NCBI GenBank assembly: GCA_945861685.1
Contig: CAMAVO010000010.1
Span: 1 to 34,274 of the forward strand
Source of the DNA: Chitinophaga pinensis
GTDB taxonomy: Bacteria; Bacteroidota; Bacteroidia; SXHM01
Length of the DNA: 34,274 nucleotides
Direction of reading: 5' to 3'
This document shows positions 15,502-24,041 of the stretch, in pieces. Every line of letters begins with the position of its first letter. Positions within the stretch are counted from its first letter, which is position 1. The position numbers and the translations under genes are program-made. The notes under the pieces are model-generated. The model saw only the letters and a list, made by a program, of their open reading frames with translations, had not been told where the DNA came from and did no database searches.

Positions 15502-16977
15502 TTACTTGTCTTCCTTATTCAGTTTGCTGTTTCTTTTGCTGTAGCCGAAATAAATTACAAATCCAATCAGCAGCCAAACACCAAGTCTCGCCCAGTTTGT
15601 CCAGCCGAGACCGTAGATCATAGCACCACAAACGATGATACCAAGAATAGGAACCAATGGAACAAACGGTGTTTTAAACTGACGTTTTAAATCAGGACGT
15701 TTAACACGCATGATCCAAACACCTGCACAAACAAGCATGAAGGCAAACAGTGTTCCTATGCTGGTCATGTCACCAACAATATCTCCGGGAACAAAGGCTG
15801 CAAAGGCTCCAACGAAAACGAAGAATATCCAGTTTGATTTGTAAGGTGTATGAAATTTAGGATGCACTTCAGAGAAAACTTTAGGCACCAATCCATCGCG
15901 GCTCATGGAATAGAATACACGCGATTGTCCCATCAGCATTACCAGAATAACGGAAGAGAAACCTGCAAGAATAGCAACGGTTACCAACTTAGCAAGCCAG
16001 TCATATCCTGTCATGTAGGTTTGAATAGCAAAGGCAACCGAGGCTTCTTTTCCGGTGCTTCTGAAATCTTCAACGCTGGCTATTCCCGTTAATACATAGG
16101 CAAACAAAATATATAACACGGTGCAGATTACCAGCGAACCAAGAATACCAATAGGCATATCTTTCTTAGGATTTTTCGCTTCTTGCGCGGCAGTAGAAAC
16201 AGCATCAAAACCTATAAAGGCAAAGAACACAACTCCTGCTGCACCCAGAATTCCCATGATGCCGCCATAGTTATGGTCAACGCCCTGACTGTCGGTAAAA
16301 ACAGAAGCCTCAGGAATAAAAGGTGTGTGGTTAACAGGGTTGATATAACCCCATCCCAGAATAATTACCAAAATCACAATAGCTACCTTGGTAATAACAA
16401 TAATCCCGTTTACAAAAGCAGACTCTTTCATTCCGCGGATAAGCAGCAGCGTTAATACAAACACAATAAACAGCGCGGGAATATTCATCATTCCTCCAAC
16501 TCCCGTAATCGGGTCTGTTTCAAAAGGTGAGTGGCTCCACTCATACGGTATTCGCATATCAATGTAGGCTAAGAGCTTGTTCAGATATTCGCTCCACGCG
16601 ATACTAACCGTGGCAGCACCAATGGCATATTCCAATACTAAATCCCAACCAATAATCCAGGCGATGGCTTCACCCATGGTAGCATAACTATAGGTATAAG
16701 CACTTCCTGCAATGGGTATCATAGAAGCAAACTCGGCATAACATAAACCTGCCAGCGCACAACCAATACCTGCAACAACAAAGGCCAGCGTAACCGAAGG
16801 ACCTGCATTGTTAGCAGCAGCAGCAGCTGTGCGCACAAATAATCCGGCACCTATAATAGCACCGATACCCAAGGCAATCAACGCACCCGCTGTAAGCGTG
16901 CGCTTTAATCCTTTTTCAGTGTCATCGGCTTCAAGAATTAGTTTGTCTAATGATTTTTTTCTCCAGAGGTAAGACAT
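15502..16977 (-). CDS. APC-superfamily amino acid permease (cationic amino acid transporter-like)
   Basis: 491 residues. The N-terminal tail LKRTLTAGALIALGIGAIIGAG leads into the substrate-binding GAIIGAGLFVRT motif (about 38-49). GSAYTYSYATMGEAIAWIIGWDLVLEY and FFAFIGFDAVSTAAQEAKNP are hallmarks of the CAT/YfnA group within APC. Twelve or more membrane helices are visible. Probable role: proton-driven uptake of amino acids. First gene of the two-gene permease operon. The 208 bp before the minisatellite hold no gene I can support. Confidence 0.85.
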   Translation of the reverse strand: MSYLWRKKSLDKLILEADDTEKGLKRTLTAGALIALGIGAIIGAGLFVRTAAAAANNAGPSVTLAFVVAGIGCALAGLCYAEFASMIPIAGSAYTYSYATMGEAIAWIIGWDLVLEYAIGAATVSIAWSEYLNKLLAYIDMRIPYEWSHSPFETDPITGVGGMMNIPALFIVFVLTLLLIRGMKESAFVNGIIVITKVAIVILVIILGWGYINPVNHTPFIPEASVFTDSQGVDHNYGGIMGILGAAGVVFFAFIGFDAVSTAAQEAKNPKKDMPIGILGSLVICTVLYILFAYVLTGIASVEDFRSTGKEASVAFAIQTYMTGYDWLAKLVTVAILAGFSSVILVMLMGQSRVFYSMSRDGLVPKVFSEVHPKFHTPYKSNWIFFVFVGAFAAFVPGDIVGDMTSIGTLFAFMLVCAGVWIMRVKRPDLKRQFKTPFVPLVPILGIIVCGAMIYGLGWTNWARLGVWLLIGFVIYFGYSKRNSKLNKEDK

Positions 16978-17185
16978 GGGTTATGTGTTATTAGGTTATA
17001 AGTGATATGATATTAATGACGGTTTTGCGAATAACAATTAACCAATAACGATTAACGGTTATATAGAAGGCAAATGTGACAAAAAAAACTTAGGAAGCAA
17101 GAAAAAAAATGGTAGCGGCAAAAAGCTTAGAATAAGATGCCATGCTTGGTATAGTAGAACTGAGTTTATTAATGCCCTCAGCGAT

Positions 17186-17458
17186 TTCTTTTTTGGGAGG
17201 AAACAAATTCTTTTTGTCGCCAGTGAGTTCATTCTTGCTAGGAAACAAATTCTTCTTGCTAGGAATAATTTCTTTTTTGCCGGGAAACAAATTCTTCCTG
17301 ACGGCAATGAGTTCTTTCCTGTCAGGAAACAAATTCTTCCTGATGTCAGTGAGTTCTTTCTTGTCAGGAAACAAATTCTTCTTGCCAGGAATAATTTCTT
17401 TTTTGCCGGGAAACAAATTCTTTATACCGCCAATGGGTTCTTTTTTAGTAAAAAGAAG
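17186..17458. repeat. Minisatellite A: 13 tandem units of 21 bp with 42-bp and 126-bp higher order
   Basis: Thirteen contiguous 21-bp units can be laid out without any indel. Odd units follow TTCTTNNTGNCNGGAAACAA plus one base; even units follow ATTCTTNNTGN and end in NNAATNAN or NAGTGAG. The alternation gives a 42-bp period, and units 3-5 (17228-17290) recur almost unchanged as units 9-11 (17354-17416), a 126-bp period. Because 21 is a multiple of three and stops are absent, several frames stay open on both strands (14-residue repeats such as KNLFPDKKELTDIR on the minus strand). None has a convincing ATG start and ribosome-binding context, so I do not call a gene. Confidence 0.85.
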
Positions 17459-17491
17459 CTCAGGAAGGTATCAAAATGTTGTTTTTTGCCT

Positions 17492-17516
17492 TTTTTATGC
17501 CAGAACGGCATAAAAA
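17492..17516. other. 10-bp perfect hairpin abutting the darA stop codon
   Basis: TTTTTATGCC (17492-17501) pairs with GGCATAAAAA (17507-17516) around AGAAC. It begins at the base next to the stop of the DarA-like gene. On the minus strand the U-rich side is the 5' arm, the opposite of a standard intrinsic terminator, so termination is uncertain; RNA 3'-end protection is another option. Confidence 0.45.
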
Positions 17517-18437
17517 CTACTTCAACTCCACCCCCTCAAAATACTCCCGCTGCTTCTTTGCCTTTTTGGGCATCAGCAGCATAATCAGGTTAGAGAGCGT
17601 GAAGGCAATAGGGGAGAGCACCAGCAAACCAATGGGCAGGTACCACGCAAATATTTTGGTCCGCACTCTTCGTTTAGGGTCGCCCGGGCCGCCTTTGGTA
17701 GAAATAAATTGTGCCCACTTGCGGAAAATAAACTTGGCACGCAGTTCAAGATTTACTAAGGTCTTAACCATCGATACTCCGCCCTGCGCCACTAATTTTT
17801 CTTGTAAACGCTGAAACTCATTTTTGTTCAACGCTTCCAAAATAGTGGTTCCAAAACGCGATGCTTCTGCTATTTCTTTTTCAGAAATACCCGATGGCGG
17901 TAAAATGCCGAAGTAGTTTTCTTTTTTGTTGTAGAACAGCCAGCCGACAATGGTTGCCACACTTACTAAGTTGGGTGCGCGGTCTATCAACGCAATGTTG
18001 CCTGCTAATTTTGCGCCTGCGTTTTTCAACATCAGCTTCACACTTTCCTGTGCGTTGAGCCACATGTTGCGCGATGCGCTTACGGTAATTACATTTTTTC
18101 CGTTCAGCAATTGCGCCCCTTCTTTGCTTTTTAAAAAACCTGTCAGCGGTTGCGAAGGCGAGAGAAACCAAACCTGACAACCCAGAATAATTAAATCAAA
18201 CTGCTCTGAAGGATTTACTTTCAGAGTCTGCATCTCAATCGGCTTTTCTAAAACCGATTCAGGGAAAGCATCAAAAAACTCTTTGCTTGTCCACGGAAAA
18301 GGAAAAGGCTTTGCCGGCTTCAGTTCTTCGTAGGTAATAGAAACCGCGGGGTCGGCTTTCAGCGGAGTAAGTATTGAATCTAAAACCCTTGTCAACTGAC
18401 CGGTTTGCGAATAGTGAAGGACAAGGATTTTTTTCAT
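17517..18437 (-). CDS. darA: DarA-like dialkylresorcinol condensing enzyme
   Basis: 306 residues. The N-terminus KILVLHYSQTGQLTRVLD is the FMN-phosphate loop of a flavodoxin-like fold. KPFPFPWTSKEFFDAFPESVLE (about 44-64) and LGCQVWFLSPSQPLTGFL (85-102) are features I recall from Bacteroidota proteins annotated as dialkylresorcinol condensing enzyme. A hydrophobic C-terminal segment (about 265-290) would anchor it in the membrane. In flexirubin synthesis DarA works with DarB to make the dialkylresorcinol esterified to the aryl polyene; DarB is not in this window. It overlaps the acyltransferase gene by 4 bp (ATGA), so the two are translationally coupled. A generic NAD(P)H-dependent flavin oxidoreductase is the alternative. 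Confidence 0.75.
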   Translation of the reverse strand: MKKILVLHYSQTGQLTRVLDSILTPLKADPAVSITYEELKPAKPFPFPWTSKEFFDAFPESVLEKPIEMQTLKVNPSEQFDLIILGCQVWFLSPSQPLTGFLKSKEGAQLLNGKNVITVSASRNMWLNAQESVKLMLKNAGAKLAGNIALIDRAPNLVSVATIVGWLFYNKKENYFGILPPSGISEKEIAEASRFGTTILEALNKNEFQRLQEKLVAQGGVSMVKTLVNLELRAKFIFRKWAQFISTKGGPGDPKRRVRTKIFAWYLPIGLLVLSPIAFTLSNLIMLLMPKKAKKQREYFEGVELK

Positions 18438-19303
18438 GATGTTTTCTCCCAGAAATCATAATAATTAAACCACTGCAGCGGATATTTCCGCACCAACTTC
18501 TCCATCGAAGATACATATTCTTTCAGTAAATCTTCATAACCATTTTTACACATACTTGGTTTTGTTGCCGATAAAGCATAATGTCTTTTGCTTGCTTTAA
18601 AGGCGTAAACAAAGGAATACGGCACTTTAAAATATGCCGCAAGATGAAAAGGTCCGTAAGGAAACAGCGCATCTTCGCCCAGAAAATTGGCCGAAACAGT
18701 TTTACTACCTTTTACAAAGCGGTCGCCATGCAGGCAAATAAGTTCATTATCGCTCAGGCGCTTTTTGATTTCAAAAATATGGCTCAGGTCGTTGGGCTTT
18801 ATCACAATAATATTTACGCTTCGTTTGCCGGTTACACTTTCCAGTGTCTTTTTTATTTTTTCGTGTTCCTCATCAAACATCACAATATTAATGGGCATGC
18901 TCAGTCGCTTGAAAAGATAACCCGCCACTTCCCAGTTGCCGATATGTGAACTGATAAGAATGCCACCTTTACCGCCTTTGCCTATTTCAACAATGTTTTC
19001 TTCGCCAATAAATTCGTAGGTGAATTTATTGCTGAAACCGGCCATCACACAAACCTTATCAATAATGGTTTGCCCGAAAACGTAATAGTTACGGTAAACA
19101 TTCAATCCTGATTTTACCGGACTATATCCCAGTTTGCGGAAATACTTATAAATATAAGGAGTTGCTTTTGGTGTGAAGAAAACAAAGTAAAGCGCTACAA
19201 AACGTAGCAGCGAATAAGCAGGAGTTACACCAAAATTTTTAAGAAGAAAAATAAAAATGCTGTAGCCGAGAACGTTGCCGCGGGTTTTTCCGTCCCAAGC
19301 CAT
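18434..19303 (-). CDS. LpxL/HtrB-like lysophospholipid acyltransferase family protein
   Basis: 289 residues of the lipid A acyltransferase family. The catalytic HX4(D/E) motif is HIGNWE (His120, Glu125) in ILISSHIGNWEVAG, followed by LICLHGDRFVKGS and the acceptor-side PYGPFHLA. An N-terminal hydrophobic segment (about 12-45) ties it to the inner membrane. Homologues occur in aryl polyene and flexirubin clusters, where they are thought to join the ACP-bound polyene to its lipid or resorcinol partner. Here it lies between the ACP (5 bp upstream) and darA (4 bp overlap), so that role is more likely than lipid A acylation. Confidence 0.8.
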   Translation of the reverse strand: MAWDGKTRGNVLGYSIFIFLLKNFGVTPAYSLLRFVALYFVFFTPKATPYIYKYFRKLGYSPVKSGLNVYRNYYVFGQTIIDKVCVMAGFSNKFTYEFIGEENIVEIGKGGKGGILISSHIGNWEVAGYLFKRLSMPINIVMFDEEHEKIKKTLESVTGKRSVNIIVIKPNDLSHIFEIKKRLSDNELICLHGDRFVKGSKTVSANFLGEDALFPYGPFHLAAYFKVPYSFVYAFKASKRHYALSATKPSMCKNGYEDLLKEYVSSMEKLVRKYPLQWFNYYDFWEKTS

Positions 19304-19308
19304 TTTAC

Positions 19309-19560
19309 TTAAGCAGGCTGGTTTACCTTTTGAATAATGTAATCGTAAAAATCCTGAAAGGTTTTGATGTTTACAAAATCCTCGCCTTTTGCTTTAAAGC
19401 CGAAATTATTTTCAATCACCACCACTAAGTCAACAAAATCCAAACTATCTAAGTCTAATGTTTCTTTCAGGCTGGCTTCCGGTGTTATTAAATTAATGTC
19501 TGCTTCAAATTCATCTACTAAAAAACCGTTTATTTTTTCAATGATTTCCTCGTTGCTCAT
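19309..19560 (-). CDS. Acyl carrier protein of the polyene pathway
   Basis: 83 residues, acidic, with the phosphopantetheine site LDLDSLDFVDLVV (Ser39). It carries the growing polyketide/fatty chain as a thioester. It is distinct in sequence from housekeeping AcpP (DFVDLVVVIEN rather than DTVELVMALEE) and sits between the ketosynthase and acyltransferase genes, so it is likely dedicated to this cluster. 9 bp separate it from the ketosynthase gene. Confidence 0.9.
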   Translation of the reverse strand: MSNEEIIEKINGFLVDEFEADINLITPEASLKETLDLDSLDFVDLVVVIENNFGFKAKGEDFVNIKTFQDFYDYIIQKVNQPA

Positions 19561-19569
19561 ATCTTCTTT

Positions 19570-20790
19570 TTACTTTACTTTCTTAACTATCAGTGATGAG
19601 TTTGTTCCGCCAAACCCAAAAGAGTTCGACAAAAATACATCAATATTCTTTTCAATTGTTTTAGAAACAATATTCAGTTTTGCTGAATCTTCATCAGGTG
19701 TTTCAAAATTGATGTTGGGTGCTACAAATGAATTTTGCATCATCAGCAATGAATACACAATTTCACTTGCTCCTGCCATCCAGCACTCATGCCCTGTCAT
19801 TGATTTTGTTGATGTAACAGGACATTTTGCATCACCAAAAACTTCGTGAATGGCGCGTGCTTCAAACATATCACCGATAGGAGTGGAGGTAGCATGTGCA
19901 TTAATGTAATCCACATCTTTCACGGAAATGCCTGCATCTTTCAGCGACATCTTCAGTGAGCGTGCAGAACCTTCAACACTGGGTTGTGAAATATGTCCGC
20001 CATTGCTGGAGAATCCATAGCCTATAACTTCACCCAGAATAGTTGCACCACGTTTTACAGCATTCTCATAACTTTCTAAAATCACCGTTGCAGCACCTCC
20101 GCTTGGAACCAGTCCGTCACGGTTTTTATCAAATGGGCGTGAAGCTTTTGTCGGCTGATTTTCACGAACAGAAAATGCACTGATACCATCAAACGCTCCC
20201 ATGCTGTAGGGGTTTACTTCCTGACCGCCTCCGCAGATAACAGTTTCCTGCATTCCGTGTTTGATTAAAAAATAACCCATGCCAATAGAGTGCGAGCCGC
20301 TTGCACAAGCACCACTCACCGTAAAGTTGATTCCTTTCAGCCTGAAAATGGTGGAAAGGTTCATGGTTATTGTTGAATTCATGCTCTGAAAAATAGAGCC
20401 TGAGCCCATCAATGTTGTATCTTTTTTCTGGCGCATCACATCAACGCCTTCTATTACTGCTCTTGCTGTACTGTCGTTTCCGTAAAGAATACCTACAATG
20501 TTATTGTCCAGAAATGCATCGTCAATCTTTGCCATTTTCAGCGCTTCATCCGTTGCGAGAAAAGCATACTCTGCTTCTTCGGGCATGGAGTTGCGGAAGC
20601 GTCTGTGCAGTTTGTCTTTCAGATTTGGAACAGGCAGAATTCCGGTCAACGCTGAACGGAATCCCATTTCTTTACGAATGGCATCAAACCCAATTCCTGA
20701 TTTGCCTTTGAAAAGCGAATCGCGCACCTCGTCCACATTCTGCCCGATGCAGGAATAAACGCCAATGCCTGTAATTACTACTCTGTTCAT
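19570..20790 (-). CDS. Beta-ketoacyl-ACP synthase (FabF-like) of the polyene cluster
   Basis: 406 residues, full-length KAS I/II fold. The catalytic triad is Cys162 (SGACASGSH), His299 (NAHATSTPIGD) and His334 (KSMTGHECWMAG), with the conserved Lys329. The FGFGGTNSSL loop is at the C-terminus. It extends the ACP-bound chain by two carbons from malonyl-ACP. Flexirubin and aryl polyene clusters usually carry two or more ketosynthases; only this one is in view. Its ATG directly follows the TAG of the ketoreductase with no bases between. Confidence 0.9.
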   Translation of the reverse strand: MNRVVITGIGVYSCIGQNVDEVRDSLFKGKSGIGFDAIRKEMGFRSALTGILPVPNLKDKLHRRFRNSMPEEAEYAFLATDEALKMAKIDDAFLDNNIVGILYGNDSTARAVIEGVDVMRQKKDTTLMGSGSIFQSMNSTITMNLSTIFRLKGINFTVSGACASGSHSIGMGYFLIKHGMQETVICGGGQEVNPYSMGAFDGISAFSVRENQPTKASRPFDKNRDGLVPSGGAATVILESYENAVKRGATILGEVIGYGFSSNGGHISQPSVEGSARSLKMSLKDAGISVKDVDYINAHATSTPIGDMFEARAIHEVFGDAKCPVTSTKSMTGHECWMAGASEIVYSLLMMQNSFVAPNINFETPDEDSAKLNIVSKTIEKNIDVFLSNSFGFGGTNSSLIVKKVK

Positions 20791-21519
20791 CTAGGTATAA
20801 AGTCCTCCGTTCACATGCAACACTTCTCCTGTAATGTATGATGCTTTTGGTGAAGCCAGGAAAGCCACTGCTTCTGCCACTTCTTCCGGTGTTCCGAAGC
20901 GTTGAGCAGGAATAATTTGTTTGTAATCTTTTTCATCAAACCCTTCTGTCATGTCGGTTTTAATAAAGCCGGGAGCAACTGCGTTTACAGTGATGTTTCT
21001 TCTTCCCAGTTCTTGTGCCAGCGCTTTGGTAGCACCAATAACACCTGCTTTTGCAGCAGAGTAATTTGTTTGTCCGGGCAAACCTTTTACACCTGAAAGT
21101 GAAACCACATTTACAATGCGTCCATAGCGTTTTGCTACCATGCCTTTAATAACGGTTCTGGTTACAAAGAAGAAACTGTCGAGGTTGGTTTTTATAACGC
21201 TGTCCCATTCTTCATCTTTCATAAAAGGAAGCAGTTGGTCTTTGCGGATGCCGGCATTGTTAATCAGAACTTCAACAACTTTGTCTTTGTTCTCGTCCAC
21301 CCATTTACCAAGAACAGCTTCAATTTCTTCTCGTTTTGAAACATCAAATTTCAGCAGTTCACCTGTTGTTCCTTTTTCAATAACACTTTGTAAAGTCTCG
21401 TTGGCAGCGGTTTCGTTGCTTTGAAAATTGATAATGATGTGATAACCCTGTTCAGCAAGTTTCAGGCAAATGGCTTTGCCAATACCACGCGAACCACCTG
21501 TTACCAATGCACATTTCAT
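20791..21519 (-). CDS. 3-oxoacyl-ACP reductase (FabG-like) of the polyene cluster
   Basis: 242 residues, a classical short-chain dehydrogenase. Cofactor loop GGSRGIG (8-14), NNAG (87-90), catalytic Ser140, Tyr153 and Lys157 (YSAAK), and the NAVAPGFIKTDMT segment. The arginine in the first loop points to NADPH. It reduces 3-oxoacyl-ACP after each ketosynthase step. It sits directly before the ketosynthase gene, so it serves the same pathway. A dehydratase, needed next to make double bonds, is not in the window. Confidence 0.9.
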   Translation of the reverse strand: MKCALVTGGSRGIGKAICLKLAEQGYHIIINFQSNETAANETLQSVIEKGTTGELLKFDVSKREEIEAVLGKWVDENKDKVVEVLINNAGIRKDQLLPFMKDEEWDSVIKTNLDSFFFVTRTVIKGMVAKRYGRIVNVVSLSGVKGLPGQTNYSAAKAGVIGATKALAQELGRRNITVNAVAPGFIKTDMTEGFDEKDYKQIIPAQRFGTPEEVAEAVAFLASPKASYITGEVLHVNGGLYT

Positions 21520-21522
21520 AAT

Positions 21523-22383
21523 TTAGAACTTATAAAAAACGCCTGCATCAATTGCAGGGTAGGTATTGGTTTTAGGACTTGGAGGTCCGCTACCTCCATT
21601 ACCCTCAACACCTGTAAATGGAAAGGATACTCCGCCTGCAATATTTAAACCTATGTGTTTTCCGAAAATATAATCGCAGCCTGTAAGTAAGGCCGGACCG
21701 AAGAGCACATCGCTGAAATCACTTCTGTCGCCTGTATTATATAAGTAATATTCTTGATCTCGGCCCACCATGCCCAATTGAAAATCAACATACACCCATT
21801 TGTAAACAAATAATTTTACTCCGAAATCAAATTGTATTCTTTTTGCAAACGAGCCTGTGCTAACATAATAAAACGGATTTGGATAAACACCCAGCCCCAC
21901 ATGCAAACCAAAACCAACAACTCCACCTGTTCTAAATTGAAAACGTGTTCCCGCGCCACCGTAGCTGTTTCCGTAACCAGCGCCAAGTGAAACATATTTA
22001 TCGTGCCCGTTCAGTTGAAATTTTGATTTGGGCTTTTCGGGTTGTTCTTTCTCTTTTTTATCTCCCTCAAATGAATAAACGTATTGATCTTCTTCCGTTG
22101 TTTTTTCCGGTGTTTGCTCCTGAACTTTGGTAAAGGCTTCTTCTGTTCCGTCCTGGTATCTTATGGAAATAACATCCTCAACTTTTACTGTGCGCACAGG
22201 TCCTTCCGGCTGGTCAAACTTCTTAAATTTGATAATTTCCGGAGTGATTTCTTCAACCTTGGCGCGATACTCTGAACCATCTTTCATATAGATGTAATCC
22301 TGTGCCTGCGCAGCAATTGTAATGAAAAAGAAAAGCACAACAGCACTTAGCTTACGAGAAAACATTTTTGAGTGGGTTTTCAT
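21523..22383 (-). CDS. Secreted outer-membrane-barrel-like protein of unknown function
   Basis: 286 residues from the first ATG; a second ATG (22365) gives 280. A signal peptide (hydrophobic to AAQAQD, about residue 29) is followed by a small beta domain (about 30-85; YIYMKDGSEYRAKVEEITPE, VEDVISIRYQDGT) that I recall in many secreted Bacteroidota proteins. A charged Lys/Glu/Pro linker (about 88-122) follows. The C-terminal half is rich in glycine and aromatics with alternating strands, and ends in YKF, so a small outer-membrane barrel is likely. It overlaps the tyrosine ammonia lyase gene by 14-32 bp and is 3 bp before the ketoreductase, so it is part of the pigment operon. A role in placing or exporting the pigment at the outer membrane is my inference. 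Confidence 0.7.
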   Translation of the reverse strand: MKTHSKMFSRKLSAVVLFFFITIAAQAQDYIYMKDGSEYRAKVEEITPEIIKFKKFDQPEGPVRTVKVEDVISIRYQDGTEEAFTKVQEQTPEKTTEEDQYVYSFEGDKKEKEQPEKPKSKFQLNGHDKYVSLGAGYGNSYGGAGTRFQFRTGGVVGFGLHVGLGVYPNPFYYVSTGSFAKRIQFDFGVKLFVYKWVYVDFQLGMVGRDQEYYLYNTGDRSDFSDVLFGPALLTGCDYIFGKHIGLNIAGGVSFPFTGVEGNGGSGPPSPKTNTYPAIDAGVFYKF

Positions 22384-23899
22384 TAAGAATTAGGTTTTTT
22401 AATTTGGTTAATTCTTCGTTGCGGGGCTTATCGTCTGTAAACTTAGGCGCAATTTTTCTCAGGTTTTTGAAAATCTTTTGTGTTGCAGGCGAAAGATTGG
22501 TTTCAAAACCAAGATAATCCACTGCCTGCAAGATGGTCATGAATTCAATTGCCAGAATTTCTGCCGTATTATCCACCACTTTTTTTGTAATCAGTGCAGC
22601 GTTTGTTCCCATGCTTACAATATCCTGATTGTCGTTATTATTAGGGATACTATGCAAATACATTGGATAAGCAAGCGTTTGATTTTCTGCAGTGGTTGAA
22701 GTTGCCGTAAACTGAATTCCCTGCATTCCGAAGTTCAGACCGAGTTTGCCAAGGTTTACAAAAGGAGGAAGTTTTCCGTTCAGCTTGTCATTGAGCAGAT
22801 AATTCAGCTGACGTTCGCACATCATACTCATTTTAGCAACGGCAATTTTCAGCTTATCCATTTCAAACGAAACATAATCACCATGGAAGTTACCGCCATG
22901 ATAAACGTTTTCGTTTTTGTGGTCAATGATCGGGTTGTCGTTGGCTGAGTTTACTTCATTCAGCAATACGTTTTCTGCATTTAAAATTGTGTCGTAAACA
23001 GGGCCAAGTATTTGCGGAACGCAGCGCAGCGAGTAATATTCCTGAACTTTATCTTTCAATACTTCAACTTCCACCTTTTTGCTGTACAGGTGATCTGGAC
23101 GGTGACGAATGAGTTTGCTTCCCTTTAAAGCATGGCGCATGGTTTCAGCTATTTTCTTCTGTCCGCTATGGATTTTAGCATTGTTCAGTCCTTCCGAAAA
23201 ATGGTCGTCAAAGGCTTCAACAATCTCGTTAATCATGGAAGAGGCAATAATGCTCCACGACAACAGGTTTTGTGATTTCAGAATGTTGATTAATCCAATT
23301 CCGGTCATTGCTGCTGTTCCGTTCATCAGCGCAATTCCTTCGCGGATATGGATTTGCAGTGGTTTAATTTTCGCTGCTTTCAACGCAACAGATGCTTTTA
23401 CTTTTTTACCTTTGTAAAACACATCACCTTCACCAATCAGGTTAAGCGCAAACTGAGCAAGCTGCACCAAATCACCACTGGCTCCCACGCTTCCGTGTTC
23501 AGGTATGTAAGGGTAAATATCGTTATTGATAAAAGCTACAATGGTTTCAGCAAGGCTTTTGTGAATGCCGGAAAGCCCAAGCATCAAGGTATTTAAACGC
23601 GCCAGCATTACTGCCTTTGCATATTCTTCAGGCAATGGGTTTCCAAGTCCTGAGCAATGGCTGCGGATTAAATTGTATTGCAATGCCAGTTTATCCTTCT
23701 CACTGATGCGGTATTGCGCCATCGGTCCGAAGCTGGTGTTGATTCCGTAAATCAATTTATTATGTGAAAAATCATCAAGGAACTTGTGGTTTTCTTCCAC
23801 ATTTTTCAATGCAGACTTATCGAGGGCGATTTTGTCACCATCAAATAAAATCGTTTTAAAGTTTCCGAGATTTAAATACCTGTTACCTATTACTACCAT
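22352..23899 (-). CDS. Tyrosine (aromatic amino acid) ammonia lyase
   Basis: 515 residues of the HAL/PAL/TAL family. The MIO cofactor forms from Ala140-Ser141-Gly142 (SVGASGDLVQLAQ). Tyr51 (YGINTSFGPM) is the catalytic tyrosine, and His81 in LIRSHCSG is at the position that favours tyrosine or histidine over phenylalanine. QFTATSTTAENQ and HSIPNNNDNQDIVSMG complete the site. Along its length it reads very like the flavobacterial TAL used in flexirubin synthesis, which gives 4-coumarate as starter unit. Histidine ammonia lyase is less likely because no hut genes are nearby and pigment genes are. First gene of the seven-gene operon. Confidence 0.85.
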   Translation of the reverse strand: MVVIGNRYLNLGNFKTILFDGDKIALDKSALKNVEENHKFLDDFSHNKLIYGINTSFGPMAQYRISEKDKLALQYNLIRSHCSGLGNPLPEEYAKAVMLARLNTLMLGLSGIHKSLAETIVAFINNDIYPYIPEHGSVGASGDLVQLAQFALNLIGEGDVFYKGKKVKASVALKAAKIKPLQIHIREGIALMNGTAAMTGIGLINILKSQNLLSWSIIASSMINEIVEAFDDHFSEGLNNAKIHSGQKKIAETMRHALKGSKLIRHRPDHLYSKKVEVEVLKDKVQEYYSLRCVPQILGPVYDTILNAENVLLNEVNSANDNPIIDHKNENVYHGGNFHGDYVSFEMDKLKIAVAKMSMMCERQLNYLLNDKLNGKLPPFVNLGKLGLNFGMQGIQFTATSTTAENQTLAYPMYLHSIPNNNDNQDIVSMGTNAALITKKVVDNTAEILAIEFMTILQAVDYLGFETNLSPATQKIFKNLRKIAPKFTDDKPRNEELTKLKNLILNENPLKNVFS

Positions 23900-23921
23900 C
23901 CTGTTTTTTCGAAAAAGGATG
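23897..23921 (-). promoter_or_regulatory. Hairpin over the start codon of the ammonia lyase gene
   Basis: On the mRNA, CATCCTTTTTCG can pair with CGAAAAAACAGGATG with a single bulge. The last ATG is the start codon itself, so folding would hide it. A weak -7-like TAAACTTG lies just upstream on this strand (23922-23929). Whether it regulates translation or is a chance palindrome cannot be told from one sequence. Confidence 0.4.
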
Positions 23922-24017
23922 CAAGTTTAATGAATTGTTCCTTTGTTTGTAATCGTAAATTAACAATTACAAGGAAAATGATTTTAATCAATTAGTCTGT
24001 TTGTGGTTGTTAAAATT

Positions 24018-24025
24018 TAATTTTG
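24018..24025 (+). promoter_or_regulatory. Bacteroidota -7 promoter element for the halogenase gene
   Basis: TAATTTTG matches TAnnTTTG exactly and lies 16 bp before the ATG at 24042. A TTTG at 24000-24003 is closer than the usual -33 spacing, so only the -7 element is called. Confidence 0.45.
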
Positions 24026-24041
24026 TACAAAATTTAATGGA

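Noticed and set aside
17186-17458. Possible CRISPR array
   Set aside because: Units are contiguous with no unique spacers, and no cas genes are present. The same applies to 27811-27972.
17059-17513. Three overlapping ORFs across minisatellite A on both strands
   Set aside because: They stay open only because a 21-bp repeat without stops is read; the minus-strand ORFs lack a convincing ATG, and no recognisable domain is encoded.
17492-17516. Standard intrinsic terminator of the pigment operon
   Set aside because: The U-rich arm is on the 5' side for the minus-strand transcript and no U-tract follows the stem.
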